DNA of 64,000 bases from Pseudoalteromonas sp. EB27 (GTDB lineage Bacteria > Pseudomonadota > Gammaproteobacteria > Enterobacterales > Alteromonadaceae). Shown here one piece after another: positions 51,700 through 60,890 of the stretch (its first letter is position 1; the number at the start of each line of letters is the position of its first letter). The position numbers and the translations under genes are program-made. Below the pieces are notes generated by a model, which had not been told where the DNA came from, ran no database searches, and worked only from the letters and a program-made list of their open reading frames with translations. The DNA is taken from the NCBI RefSeq assembly GCF_001974875.1, contig NZ_MTQD01000004.1, positions 62,001 to 126,000 of the forward strand, in the 5' to 3' direction.

Positions 51700-53172
51700 T
51701 TAAGCTAAAAATGAATTTAAGTTAATCGTTGTTTCTTCATCTCCGTTTACTTGCGTAATAAGTGCATGGCGCAATTTAAAATCAACAGTGAGTGAAATAG
51801 TTTGCTCATCTAGTTGCCACGATAAACAACACATACTGCCTTCACCTTGGGCACTAAATTCACCTGCAAACGCGGGGTGTGAATTGCGAATTTTAATTAA
51901 TTCAATTAAACCTTTTACTACAGGCTTATTTAAGGCTTTGTCGATTATATTTGCATCTAAATATGGGCGGTTAATATCACGGCCTACATTTGTATTAGCT
52001 AATAGCTCCATGTCGTTTTCGCAAGCAAATAAGCCGCCGTAATATACTTGTGGTACACCTGGAGCAAAAAATTGAATTGCACGCGACAGTAAGTAATCAA
52101 AGTCTTTCGCGCCTAATGCGTTGTAGTACGTACAGTTAACTTGATATAAGTCGACATTACTCGCCGCAGCGCCCGTAGCTTGGCGGCTTTGGTTGTTGCT
52201 GTTGGCGTGCATTGTTTCTACGAGGTTATCAATCTGCTGTGCATTTAATAGCCCTGGTTTGTCGCCCATTGGACCTGCGTCAATAATGCCAATACCGTCG
52301 TGTGTATCAAGTACAGTTAAGCAATTACGTGGCGAAATTTGTAACCATTTGAGCAGTGCATCTACATCGTTGTTAAATAAGCTGTGTAAAATAAGCGGTG
52401 GTAACGCAAAGTCGTAAACCATATTTACGCGTTTTGCCACTTCTACCTGAGTTTGATAATGGCTATGAATTTCTGCAATGGTTTCCATGCCTAAATCGTT
52501 TGCTTGCTTAGATAAGTTATCTAGGTAGCCAAACGTTTCATCAAGCATAAAGCAGTTAGTGCCAGCTTGCTTAATGGCGTAACCCGCTGCATCTAAACGA
52601 ATAATATTTACATTGTTAGCCGAAAATTTAGTAAGTACATTATTTAAATACGCAACACCGGCTTCTACTTTTACGTTTATGTCAATTTGGTTATCGGTAA
52701 AAGTGGTCCAAAAGTCATACGTTTTACCATCACCACATTTCATAGGGGTAAAGCAACTACCAGGACGTGGGCGGTAAATTGCTTTTTGCTCAGCTTCACT
52801 CATACCATTTGGAAATACATCATCTTTGGTTAAAAACAAATCCCAAAATTCTGATTGCTTACCCTTTGCTAGTAAATCTTGAAACTGAAAAGACTGCGCC
52901 GATACATGGTTAACAATTAGGTCTGCCATTAAATCGAGATCTTTACCTAATACTTGTATGTCTTCCCAAGTGCCTATTCTAGAATCAACTTCACTATGAT
53001 CAATAGGGTCAAAGCCAGCATCGCTGCCATCAATAGGATTGTAAAATGGCAATAAGTGCACACCACCAAATACGCCTTTTAAAGGGCCGTTTAAAAGTGT
53101 AGTTAGCGCGCCTATATTTTGGCCAGTGATTCGATCAGCATATGTGATCAATTGAACTTTATTCTTCATCAT
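51700..53172 (-). CDS. Sucrose phosphorylase (GH13 subfamily 18)
   Basis: 490 residues, matching the roughly 500 of the family. The N-terminal HLLPFYNPIDGSDAGFDPID with EVDSRIGTWEDI is the sucrose phosphorylase signature. The catalytic residues are D193 (IIRLDAAGYA, nucleophile), E234 (AEIHSHYQ, acid/base) and D292 (LDTHDGIG), almost identical in spacing to the well-known Bifidobacterium enzyme. It splits sucrose with phosphate to glucose-1-phosphate and fructose in the cytoplasm. Related enzymes may prefer glucosylglycerate, so sucrose rests on the neighbouring fructokinase. It is divergent from the MFS gene and shares the operator region at 53194. Confidence 0.9.
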   Translation of the reverse strand: MMKNKVQLITYADRITGQNIGALTTLLNGPLKGVFGGVHLLPFYNPIDGSDAGFDPIDHSEVDSRIGTWEDIQVLGKDLDLMADLIVNHVSAQSFQFQDLLAKGKQSEFWDLFLTKDDVFPNGMSEAEQKAIYRPRPGSCFTPMKCGDGKTYDFWTTFTDNQIDINVKVEAGVAYLNNVLTKFSANNVNIIRLDAAGYAIKQAGTNCFMLDETFGYLDNLSKQANDLGMETIAEIHSHYQTQVEVAKRVNMVYDFALPPLILHSLFNNDVDALLKWLQISPRNCLTVLDTHDGIGIIDAGPMGDKPGLLNAQQIDNLVETMHANSNNQSRQATGAAASNVDLYQVNCTYYNALGAKDFDYLLSRAIQFFAPGVPQVYYGGLFACENDMELLANTNVGRDINRPYLDANIIDKALNKPVVKGLIELIKIRNSHPAFAGEFSAQGEGSMCCLSWQLDEQTISLTVDFKLRHALITQVNGDEETTINLNSFLA

Positions 53173-53187
53173 TGTGTGATTACCATG

Positions 53188-53216
53188 TTGAAACTTAATC
53201 GATTAAGATATATCTT
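53188..53216 (+). promoter_or_regulatory. Promoter of the MFS sucrose-locus gene
   Basis: TTGAAA at 53188-53193 and TATCTT at 53211-53216 are 17 bases apart. The operator CTTAATCGATTAAG (53194-53207) fills the spacer, so a bound repressor would block RNA polymerase. It lies 133 bases before the MFS ATG. Confidence 0.6.
53194..53207. promoter_or_regulatory. LacI-type operator between sucrose phosphorylase and MFS genes
   Basis: The perfect 14-bp palindrome CTTAATCGATTAAG has a central CG. The same sequence recurs before the TonB receptor at 54688. It lies in the shared intergenic region and could control both divergent genes. Confidence 0.8.
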
Positions 53217-53348
53217 TAACTAGCGAGTAAGAATTTACAAGTAATTTTTAATAATTTTACATACAAATTTCGTGGCTAACGTAATACTACAGTAAGCAAC
53301 TGACTGACTTACGAAGTGTTAATAGAGAATTTAACGAGGAATAAACAC

Positions 53349-54575
53349 ATGACAAAATCACACACACACGTAAGCAGCGACCCACTGCAACAAATACGCT
53401 GGCTTACATACATGATGTTTTTTATGTTTGCCATGACCTCTGACGCAGTCGGCATGATAATCCCCGAACTTATAAAGGATTTCGGTTTGAGCATGACTCA
53501 AGCTAGTGCATTTCATTACGCTCCCATGGCACTAATAGCCTTTAGTGGATTATTTTTAGGCTTTTTAGCTGACAGCCTTGGTCGTAAAAAAACCATTATG
53601 CTAGGTTTATTAATATTTTCTGCGAGTTGTTTTTTATTTGCATTTAGCACCAGTTTTACCTTCTTTTTAGTATTGCTTTGCTGCATAGGCTTGGCCATTG
53701 GTTTATTTAAAACCGGCGCACTGGCGTTGCTTGGCGATATTTCACATAGTAACGACGACCATACTAAAACCATGAACAAGGTTGAGGGCTTTTTTGGTAT
53801 TGGCGCTATTGTAGGCCCTGCCCTAGTTGGTGTTTTATTAGTGCAAAACGTAAGTTGGACATACCTGTATATTATTGCGGGCGTAATGTGTTTAATACTT
53901 GCTTTATTAGCATGGCGCGCAGACTACCCTGACGTGGTTAAAACAACTGAAAAGCCAGCCTCTTTGGCAACCACCCTAAAAATGGTAAAAAACCCTTATG
54001 CACTTGGCTTTTCTTTAGCTATTGCACTTTATGTAGCGACTGAAGTGGCTATTTATGTATGGATGCCGACGCTACTAAAGGACTACACAGGCTCTTGGCC
54101 GCTCCTTGCCACTTATGCACTTACTATATTTTTTATACTACGTGCTGCAGGTCGTTTTATTGCCGTATGGTTACTAAATCGCTATAGCTGGCAAGGTGTT
54201 ATGGCTTATTTAAGCTTAGGTATTGCGCTTTGTTATGTGGGTACACTTATTGGGGGTGTTGATTGGGCTGTAGGGTTACTACCTCTTTCAGGTTTATTTA
54301 TGTCTATGGTTTATCCAACTTTAAACTCTAAAGGTATATCGTGTTTTCCTGCAGAGCGCCATGGAGCCGTAGCCGGCGTTATATTATTTTTCACCGCATT
54401 ATCAGCTGCTTTAGCTCCTTTATTTATGGGTATGATCAGTGATTACTTTGGCCATGTGCGCTATGGCTTTTACTTAGCAACAGGGTTTGCCGTGATTTTA
54501 TTTGTAGCTATGTTGTTCAATTATTTACGCGACCCATCAATGAGTGCTTTACAAGAAAGTAACCCAACAGCTTAA
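53349..54575 (+). CDS. MFS transporter, probable sucrose permease
   Basis: 408 residues from ATG 53349 (GAGG upstream). Twelve membrane segments are seen, with the loop motif GFLADSLGRKK between segments 2 and 3. The AMTSDAVGMIIPELIKDF start and the even hydrophobic pattern suit the general MFS_1 sugar/organic acid symporter type. Transport of sucrose is inferred from its neighbours and the shared operator, not from specific motifs. It is divergent from the phosphorylase gene. Confidence 0.83.
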   Translation: MTKSHTHVSSDPLQQIRWLTYMMFFMFAMTSDAVGMIIPELIKDFGLSMTQASAFHYAPMALIAFSGLFLGFLADSLGRKKTIMLGLLIFSASCFLFAFSTSFTFFLVLLCCIGLAIGLFKTGALALLGDISHSNDDHTKTMNKVEGFFGIGAIVGPALVGVLLVQNVSWTYLYIIAGVMCLILALLAWRADYPDVVKTTEKPASLATTLKMVKNPYALGFSLAIALYVATEVAIYVWMPTLLKDYTGSWPLLATYALTIFFILRAAGRFIAVWLLNRYSWQGVMAYLSLGIALCYVGTLIGGVDWAVGLLPLSGLFMSMVYPTLNSKGISCFPAERHGAVAGVILFFTALSAALAPLFMGMISDYFGHVRYGFYLATGFAVILFVAMLFNYLRDPSMSALQESNPTA

Positions 54576-54687
54576 TAAACTTGTATCTCAATACAATAAA
54601 AAACACTTTTAAAATCAACATATGAATAATAAAAGAGCAAATTAAACACAAAATGATTTGCTTATTGTAAAATATTTGTTATTTTTA

Positions 54688-54701
54688 CTTAATCGATTAA
54701 G
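54688..54701. promoter_or_regulatory. LacI-type operator before the sucrose-locus TonB receptor
   Basis: A second perfect CTTAATCGATTAAG, 46 bases before the receptor ATG. A candidate promoter TTGTAA-N17-CTTAAT would place its -10 box inside the operator, which again suits repression. Confidence 0.8.
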
Positions 54702-54746
54702 TGAAAATAACAAATCCTATTGGGATCAACACAACGAGGCGTTCAC

Positions 54747-57137
54747 ATGACAACACACAATACACCTTTATATTTAATTAGCGCTTTAGCACTTGCCGTA
54801 AGTCAAGGCGTTAACGCACAAGAAACAGACCAAGCAAAACCTGAAGCATCACAAAACAAAGGTCTTGAAACAATTGTTGTAACCGGCGTACCACGTCGAA
54901 CAACAATCATGGCTTCAAGCGTATCAGTTAGTAGCGTGTCACTTGAACAAGTTCAAGTGTCTACTCCTCGCTCAACAGCCGAAGCTTTTAGAATCATCCC
55001 TGGTATTCGTGCAGAATCTACAGGTGGCGAAGGCAATGCAAATATTGCTGTTCGTGGCCTGCCAGTTGCTTCAGGCGGTGCAAAATTTTTACAATTACAA
55101 GAAGATGGTTTACCTGTACTGCAATACGGTGATATCGCTTTTGGTAATTCAGATATTTTTATGCGATTAGATAACACTGTGCAAACTATCGAATCGATTC
55201 GTGGTGGTTCAGCATCTACTGCAGCAAGTAATGCACCTGGTGGCATTATTAACTTTATCTCTAAAAATGGCGAAAACGAATCTGGCAGTGTATCTACAAC
55301 ACTTGGCTTAGATTACGACAGCGTTCGTACAGACTTTGAATACGGCACTTACTTAACCGATAGCGTGCGTTTTCATGTTGGTGGCTTTGTTCGACAAGGC
55401 GAAGGCCCGCGCGAAACAGGTTACACGTCTAATAAAGGTGGCCAAATAAAAGCTAACCTTACTAAAGATTTCGACAACGGTTACGTGCGCCTTTATTACA
55501 AACACTTAGACGATAAGAGTGTTGGCTACCTTCCTATGCCAATGTACTCAAATGGTGACTCTATTGCTGGCTTTGATGCACAATCAGACACACCTCACTC
55601 AGCGTTATTTACTAAAACAGTACGCTTAAATGGTGAAAACCAAATTAGTAGCGGCGATATCCGCGATGGTATGAATCCAAAGGTTGACTCTGTTGGTTTT
55701 GAAGCTGTATTTGATTTAGATAACGATTGGCGTATCGAAAACCGCTTTCGTAAATCATCAATAAGCGGCAACTTTAATTCACCTTTCACAGAACAAGTAG
55801 GTAGCGCAACATCAATTGCAGAAAGCATTGGTGGCGTAGGTGCAACCTTGAGCAACGCGAACACCGGTGAAGCGTTTAACGATGGTTTAGCAATGAAGAT
55901 AGTGACATTCGATGTCACAATGAATGACTTTGGTTCTATAGTTAATGACTTTAAATTAACTAAATCGTTCGACGATGATACTAGCCTAACATTTGGTTAC
56001 TATGCATCTACGCAAAACATTGCGATGTCGTGGTTATGGAACTCTTACGTAATGGAGCTCAAGGGTGACAATGCTGCATTATTAAATGTAACAGGTGCCG
56101 ATGGCACTGAGTTATCTGAAAACGGTTTATACGCTTACAGTGCATTTGGTAACTGTTGCCAACGTGATTACGATACAGAGTACGATACTCGTGCACCATA
56201 CGTTGCATTTTCTACTAAATTAGGCGACGTAAGCATTGATGCAAGTGCTCGCTATGATAGTGGCGAAGCTCGCGGAACATACGCAGGTGCAGCGACTTCA
56301 ACAGTAGATATGAACCGCGACGGTGAAATATCAATCCCTGAGCAAAACGTTGCAGGTATTGATACTGCAAACGCCAGCCCAGTAAATTACGACTGGAACT
56401 ATTCTTCTTATTCAATTGGTGCTAATTATCAAATTGATCCAAGCCTTGCTACGTTTGCACGTATTAGTAAAGGTGGGCGTGCAAATGCTGACCGTCTTTT
56501 ATTTGGTAAAGTACGCGCCGACGGCTCTGTTGCAAAAGAAGACGCTGTTGATGAAGTAAACCAGTTTGAGTTTGGTGTTAAGAAGCGCTTTGATTCATTA
56601 TCAGTGTTTGCTACTGCGTTTTTTGCCGAAACTGAAGAGCAAAATTTTGAAGCAACATCACAAACGTTTTTTGACCGTGAATACGAAGCAAAAGGGATTG
56701 AAATAGAATCTACTTACTTTATTGATGCATGGGATTTTCGCGGTAATTTAACCTGGACCGATGCAGAAATAGCAAAAGATGCGCTTAACCCAGGTGTGGT
56801 AGGTAATACACCACGTCGTCAAGCCGATTTAATTTACTCATTAATGGCACGTTACAACTATGAAAAAGGCGCTGCAGGGGTAAGTTTCATTGGTACTACC
56901 GATGCATACGCTCAAGATAATAACGACTTGCAATTTGACGGCTACACACAGGTAAATGGCTTTGTAAGCTATGATTTATCTGAAAACCTTAATATTGCGC
57001 TTAATGTGAACAACCTATTTGATACAGTAGGTATTACAGAAGCAGAAGAAGGCTCAGTACCTGAAAACAACATTATTCGTGCCCGCGCTATTAACGGCCG
57101 CACAACGTCGGTAACTTTAAAATACGCTTTTAACTAA
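54747..57137 (+). CDS. TonB-dependent receptor of the sucrose locus
   Basis: 796 residues from ATG 54747, preceded by GAGG. A signal peptide (ending VNAQ) and a plug domain with TIVVTGVPRR, VSTPRSTAEAFRIIPG and GENESGSVS motifs precede a long barrel that ends TLKYAFN. It should import sucrose or related saccharides across the outer membrane. The operator at 54688 lies just upstream. Two hairpin terminators follow before fructokinase. Confidence 0.9.
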   Translation: MTTHNTPLYLISALALAVSQGVNAQETDQAKPEASQNKGLETIVVTGVPRRTTIMASSVSVSSVSLEQVQVSTPRSTAEAFRIIPGIRAESTGGEGNANIAVRGLPVASGGAKFLQLQEDGLPVLQYGDIAFGNSDIFMRLDNTVQTIESIRGGSASTAASNAPGGIINFISKNGENESGSVSTTLGLDYDSVRTDFEYGTYLTDSVRFHVGGFVRQGEGPRETGYTSNKGGQIKANLTKDFDNGYVRLYYKHLDDKSVGYLPMPMYSNGDSIAGFDAQSDTPHSALFTKTVRLNGENQISSGDIRDGMNPKVDSVGFEAVFDLDNDWRIENRFRKSSISGNFNSPFTEQVGSATSIAESIGGVGATLSNANTGEAFNDGLAMKIVTFDVTMNDFGSIVNDFKLTKSFDDDTSLTFGYYASTQNIAMSWLWNSYVMELKGDNAALLNVTGADGTELSENGLYAYSAFGNCCQRDYDTEYDTRAPYVAFSTKLGDVSIDASARYDSGEARGTYAGAATSTVDMNRDGEISIPEQNVAGIDTANASPVNYDWNYSSYSIGANYQIDPSLATFARISKGGRANADRLLFGKVRADGSVAKEDAVDEVNQFEFGVKKRFDSLSVFATAFFAETEEQNFEATSQTFFDREYEAKGIEIESTYFIDAWDFRGNLTWTDAEIAKDALNPGVVGNTPRRQADLIYSLMARYNYEKGAAGVSFIGTTDAYAQDNNDLQFDGYTQVNGFVSYDLSENLNIALNVNNLFDTVGITEAEEGSVPENNIIRARAINGRTTSVTLKYAFN

Positions 57138-57148
57138 ATGTGTGTATT

Positions 57149-57183
57149 GCGCTGCGGTGAGTAATCACCGTAGCGCCTTTTAA
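57149..57183 (+). terminator. Terminator 1 after the sucrose-locus receptor
   Basis: GCGCTGCGGTGA pairs with TCACCGTAGCGC around GTAA (one mismatch) and is followed by CTTTTAAAG. It lies 12 bases after the stop codon. Confidence 0.65.
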
Positions 57184-57215
57184 AGTATGGATAAATAACA
57201 CCCTTCACGTTTTTT

Positions 57216-57238
57216 AGCCTAGCCTTGCTAGGCTTTTT
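57216..57238 (+). terminator. Terminator 2 after the sucrose-locus receptor
   Basis: AGCCTAGC, a 3-base loop and GCTAGGCT are followed by TTTT. It ends only 13 bases before the fructokinase ATG, so it may instead act as a leader attenuator for that gene. Confidence 0.7.
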
Positions 57239-57250
57239 AGGATATTCCAA

Positions 57251-58198
57251 ATGACCAAACTTCTGTGCTTAGGCGAGCTATTAATTGATATGCTGCCACA
57301 AGATGCTGATAACTCTGCCTATTTACCTATACCAGGTGGCGCGCCTGCCAATGTAGCTGTAGGCTACGCAAAACTCGGCGCAGAGGCTGCATTTTGTGGT
57401 GGTAAAGGGGACGATCATTTTGCCAATCAATTAAGTAATGCATTAGCGCAATACAATGTAAATACAGACTATTTATTTACCATTGCAGGCTCAAAAACTG
57501 CCATGGTTATAGTAAGCCTTGATGAAACCGGCGAGCGTAGTTTTGGCTTTTATCGCCATAACACAGCCGATGTACTATTAACGCAGGCGCATTTAGCGCA
57601 TATAAATTGGCAAGAAATAAGCACACTACACTTTTGTTCAAACACATTAACCGAATCAGCAATTGCTAACACAACGGTTAAAGCGCTAGAACTTGCAAAA
57701 GCGAATAATAAGCTCGTCAGTTTTGATGTAAATTTACGCTACAGCTTGTGGGAAAATACAAACGATATAGCAAGCAATGTAAAAGCTTGTTACACCTATT
57801 GTGACATAGTAAAACTCTCGCGTGATGAGCTTAATTTTTTAGCTCAGCATAGCGATACAACGAGCGATGATTACATTCAAGCGCTATTAAATACCGGAGT
57901 AAAACTGGTGTTTTTAACCGATGGGCCAGAGCCTGCCAAGGTTTACCACAGCGCATTTACACTTAACGAATCGGCACCAAAAATAAACGCCGTAGATACA
58001 ACAAGCGCGGGCGATGCATTTATAGCGGGGGTTTTATACTACTTAAATAACTTGGGAAGTGATTTACCACTAGCAGATAAACTAAATGATAAAGCGAGCG
58101 TAAAAGACGCCCTGCACTTTGCTCTTAAATGTGGCTCTAAAGCGTGTTTAGCTAAAGGGGCATTTCCGGCATTACCTGTACTGGCTGATGTAATTTAA
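57251..58198 (+). CDS. Fructokinase, PfkB family
   Basis: 315 residues. The PfkB family motifs are ELLIDMLPQ with PIPGGAPANVAVGYAKLG at the N-terminus and DTTSAGDAFIAG near 255 (catalytic Asp, anion hole). It should convert fructose to fructose-6-phosphate, completing sucrose use after the phosphorylase. The promoter is unclear because two terminators lie just upstream. The gene symbol scrK would fit its role but is not assigned from sequence. Confidence 0.88.
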   Translation: MTKLLCLGELLIDMLPQDADNSAYLPIPGGAPANVAVGYAKLGAEAAFCGGKGDDHFANQLSNALAQYNVNTDYLFTIAGSKTAMVIVSLDETGERSFGFYRHNTADVLLTQAHLAHINWQEISTLHFCSNTLTESAIANTTVKALELAKANNKLVSFDVNLRYSLWENTNDIASNVKACYTYCDIVKLSRDELNFLAQHSDTTSDDYIQALLNTGVKLVFLTDGPEPAKVYHSAFTLNESAPKINAVDTTSAGDAFIAGVLYYLNNLGSDLPLADKLNDKASVKDALHFALKCGSKACLAKGAFPALPVLADVI

Positions 58199-58203
58199 AC
58201 GAT

Positions 58204-58228
58204 TAAAGCCCCATATTACAGGGCTTTA
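58204..58228 (+). terminator. Weak terminator after fructokinase
   Basis: TAAAGCCC pairs with GGGCTTTA around a 9-base loop, six bases after the stop codon. No strong T run follows. Confidence 0.4.
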
Positions 58229-58242
58229 AATTAGAGTTAGAT

Positions 58243-58695
58243 CTATTGCTTTATAAAGGTGACACCTTTAGGTATTTCATCTTGGGGTAACCGAGTAGAG
58301 TGCATTTGCGATAACAACCATTTATCGCCCACTTTTGATACAACAACGCTTTCTAACCAATAAATATCAATACTTCTTTGAGTGTTTTTAATATTGGCTT
58401 TATTCCAGTAATTAATAAATGCAACATCACCCACTACACGCGAATTTATAACACTAAAATAATTAGTTCTTATAAAGTCAGAAGGCTTAACTACATTTAT
58501 AAAGTCATTAATAGTCCACACTTCACCGTGTTCTAAAAGTAGAAATGAATCATCAACGGCTGCACGCATTTGCGAGTGATCAACGTTAGAAACAGCTAAA
58601 AAAAGATCGCTAACCGGCGTGAATATGTTGTTATCTTTTGCATGTATTGATGTAGAAAATATCAGGAATGTAATAAAGATAAGTACTTGTTTCAT
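58243..58695 (-). CDS. Exported NTF2-like (DUF4440) protein
   Basis: 150 residues from ATG 58695, which gives a signal peptide (MKQVLIFITFLIFSTSIHA). The fold suggested by AVDDSFLLLEHGEVWTINDF and IYWLESVVVSKVGDKWLLSQMHSTRL is that of NTF2/SnoaL-type ligand-binding or enzyme domains. A longer TTG start at 58722 is less likely. It is convergent with fructokinase and has unknown function. Confidence 0.7.
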   Translation of the reverse strand: MKQVLIFITFLIFSTSIHAKDNNIFTPVSDLFLAVSNVDHSQMRAAVDDSFLLLEHGEVWTINDFINVVKPSDFIRTNYFSVINSRVVGDVAFINYWNKANIKNTQRSIDIYWLESVVVSKVGDKWLLSQMHSTRLPQDEIPKGVTFIKQ

Positions 58696-58803
58696 TGTTT
58701 TTATAATATGTAATTTGCTCAATAATAATGAGTGTATTTTAATAGAGCAGTATTAACAATTGAAATAAAGCGAATGTAACTACTTAATAACGTTACCCAT
58801 AGA

Positions 58804-58831
58804 GCAAAAAAGCACTCTATAAGAGTGCTTT
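58804..58831 (-). terminator. Terminator of the GST/cupin/STAS group
   Basis: On the minus strand AAAGCACTC, a 5-base loop and GAGTGCTTT are followed by TTTTGC. It lies 21 bases after the STAS-domain stop. Confidence 0.8.
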
Positions 58832-58852
58832 AATTTAAGTTTTTAAACCAGG

Positions 58853-59233
58853 CTATTCGTCTAGCCAATCTATGGCTGCGGTAGCATTTTCAAAGTATTG
58901 AACCTCACCCGATATAAACCAGTTACCTATTTTTGCCATTCGAGCTTGCCACTCTTTATTACCGTAAATAGCTACTTTTTTAAATTCTTTAGAGTGCTTA
59001 ACACCTAACTTTAAGTCATCCCACGCTGCGCGTACTTTCCAACCTTCAAGTTCGCTACCATCTATTAAGGCGTTCACGACTGGATGCTTAACTTCGCCAA
59101 GAGCTGAATTTATCATTGGGGTAATTATTTTGTAGTCGTCGTGAGTAAGCGTACCAACGGCTTTAAGTTTTAAAAAAAACTCTCTTCCTGCACGTTCAAG
59201 ACCAATCGATAAACCATGTGTTGTGTGTACCAT
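58853..59233 (-). CDS. SpoIIAA-like STAS-domain protein
   Basis: 126 residues from ATG 59233, preceded by AAGGAG. The pattern is HGLSIGLERAGREFFLKLKAVGTLTHDDYKI, a central KHPVVNALIDGSEL and WQARMAKIGNWFISGEVQYFE, that of the SpoIIAA-like/DUF3478 group with a Sec14/CRAL-TRIO-like fold in some members. It is short and cytoplasmic. It follows the cupin gene by about 98 bp on the same strand and precedes a terminator; function unknown. Confidence 0.75.
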   Translation of the reverse strand: MVHTTHGLSIGLERAGREFFLKLKAVGTLTHDDYKIITPMINSALGEVKHPVVNALIDGSELEGWKVRAAWDDLKLGVKHSKEFKKVAIYGNKEWQARMAKIGNWFISGEVQYFENATAAIDWLDE

Positions 59234-59331
59234 TACTGCTCTCCTTAAATAGGCTGAGCGGTAAAAATACACCTTCTAAAATTAATTAGTCCTGAACTAA
59301 ATCAATAAATAATCTCAAATAAACGACTGAT

Positions 59332-60024
59332 TTACGCATTTTGTACGCGAGATATCTGGTTTTCTACATCAGTTAAATGGCCCGTTTTAAGCCATACTTT
59401 TGCGCCATTACTTCCCGCCTTAACGTTAATGGAGCTATTAATAGGCACTCTTAACCAACTGTTTTTTACAAAGGTATCGGCTTGCTCATCAAATGAACCT
59501 TCAAGTACTAGCAGTTCTGCTCCACCTTTTGCGTTTATAACCATGCTGGCGTTGGGCTTAAAGTGCAACAAGCTTACGTCTTCAAAGTCGTCTTTGTACA
59601 AAGGAGTTACAGCTACATTTTTAAAACTAGGGTGCGCCGTACTTTGCATCAAGTCCGTTTGTAAACGCACGTGGGTTCTATCATCTGGCTGAAACTGCCA
59701 TAACTTTACAAATATAACGCAGCCATTTTCAGACCCCGGTTTGTGCTTTGATTGCGGTGGGTTACGGATATAAGAACCTGCCACAAAGTCACCATGCTCA
59801 TCTTGAAATACCCCTTCAAGTACAACAAACTCCTCACCGCCGGTGTGTACATGCGGCGAAAATTCACTGCCTGGTGCATAACGAACAATGGTCGTGGCGC
59901 GAGCAACTTCGTCGCCCACACGGTCCAGTGCTCGTCTATCAACGCCCGACATTGGCGATGCAACCCACGGGAGCGTTTCGCTGTGTACAACAACTCGTTT
60001 ACTAAAATCGGCAGCAATTTTCAT
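59332..60024 (-). CDS. Double-cupin protein, ChrR-like
   Basis: 230 residues with two cupin barrels. The first has GSEFSPHVHTGGEEFVVLEGVF (about 52-73), with metal ligands His and Glu; the second (about 135-220) has the changed GGAELLVLEGSF and lacks the His pair. This matches the ChrR-type cupin of anti-sigma factors, but the zinc-binding N-terminal domain is missing. It might sense peroxide or singlet oxygen stress, or be an enzyme. The gene lies between GST and STAS genes. Confidence 0.83.
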   Translation of the reverse strand: MKIAADFSKRVVVHSETLPWVASPMSGVDRRALDRVGDEVARATTIVRYAPGSEFSPHVHTGGEEFVVLEGVFQDEHGDFVAGSYIRNPPQSKHKPGSENGCVIFVKLWQFQPDDRTHVRLQTDLMQSTAHPSFKNVAVTPLYKDDFEDVSLLHFKPNASMVINAKGGAELLVLEGSFDEQADTFVKNSWLRVPINSSINVKAGSNGAKVWLKTGHLTDVENQISRVQNA

Positions 60025-60065
60025 ATTTGGCTCCTAACCGTAACTCCACTTAAACTTTAAACTAA

Positions 60066-60686
60066 TTACGCCGCAACACTTGGGCGTTTTGCTACTTTTT
60101 CTTGCCATGCTAATAAATGAGTTAACTCATTCGGGATTGCTATTTGTGCAAATCCAGCAAATACCAGCCCAGCATACAATGTAATATCAGCAATACTAAA
60201 CTGCTCACCAGCAACAAACGCCGACTGCGCTAGTACATCATTAAAATAGCTAAACCCTTGGCGTGCTTTTTCACCTTGTTTTTCACCCCAAGCCACATTT
60301 TGATACGTTTCAAGCTCTGGACCTAAGCCATCAGTTGCATGATGAAAGTAAGTTGCCACAGCGTCAAGCACCATAGACTCTGCACGCTTTTGCATCATGT
60401 TAATTACTGCTCGCTCTTTTGCGGTTTCACCCATTAATGACGGGCCTTCAAATGCGGTATCAATATACTCAGTAATAGCGGTACTTTCTGATATAAACGT
60501 GCCGTCATCTAGCTCTAATACGGGCACACCTGCTAGTGGATTCTTAGCTAAGAAGGCTTCTGTTCTGTGCTCACCATTTAATAAATCAACAGGTACAAAC
60601 TCAACATTTGAAGTGGCATTTTTTTCAGCTAAAGCGATACGAACACGAAGTGGATTTGGAAAGTTTTCTACATCATAAATTTTCAT
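60066..60686 (-). CDS. Glutathione S-transferase family protein
   Basis: 206 residues. The N-terminal thioredoxin-like domain runs from KIYDVENFPNPLRVRIALAEK to ELDDGTFISESTAITEYID, with the Glu-Ser of glutathione binding; the C-terminal helical domain has FSIADITLYAGLVFAGFAQ. It would conjugate or reduce electrophiles with glutathione. It is divergent from a TetR regulator whose candidate operators lie between them. It probably begins a stress unit that includes the cupin and STAS genes. Confidence 0.9.
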   Translation of the reverse strand: MKIYDVENFPNPLRVRIALAEKNATSNVEFVPVDLLNGEHRTEAFLAKNPLAGVPVLELDDGTFISESTAITEYIDTAFEGPSLMGETAKERAVINMMQKRAESMVLDAVATYFHHATDGLGPELETYQNVAWGEKQGEKARQGFSYFNDVLAQSAFVAGEQFSIADITLYAGLVFAGFAQIAIPNELTHLLAWQEKVAKRPSVAA

Positions 60687-60733
60687 AGTAATCTCTATCT
60701 TTATTGTTTAAAAGTGAATTAGTGGCAGAAACC

Positions 60734-60749
60734 TACCTACCGATAGGTA
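60734..60749. promoter_or_regulatory. TetR-type operator candidate 1
   Basis: TACCTACCGATAGGTA is a palindrome in 14 of 16 positions. It lies 48 bases before the GST ATG, where a repressor would block its promoter. Confidence 0.6.
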
Positions 60750-60866
60750 ATTTATAATATTAAACTAAATTTAAGTCAACGTTTAAATTTTTCTGATGTA
60801 TAGGATTTAACTTAATTCATTGTAAAATTAGGGGGTTGCTTAAAAATAAAATCGCTTGTAAATAAC

Positions 60867-60882
60867 TACCTACTGGTCGATA
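60867..60882. promoter_or_regulatory. TetR-type operator candidate 2
   Basis: TACCTACTGGTCGATA shares the TACCTAC left half of the first site and is partly palindromic. It lies just before repeat copy C on the TetR side. Confidence 0.45.
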
Positions 60883-60890
60883 ATTTTACT

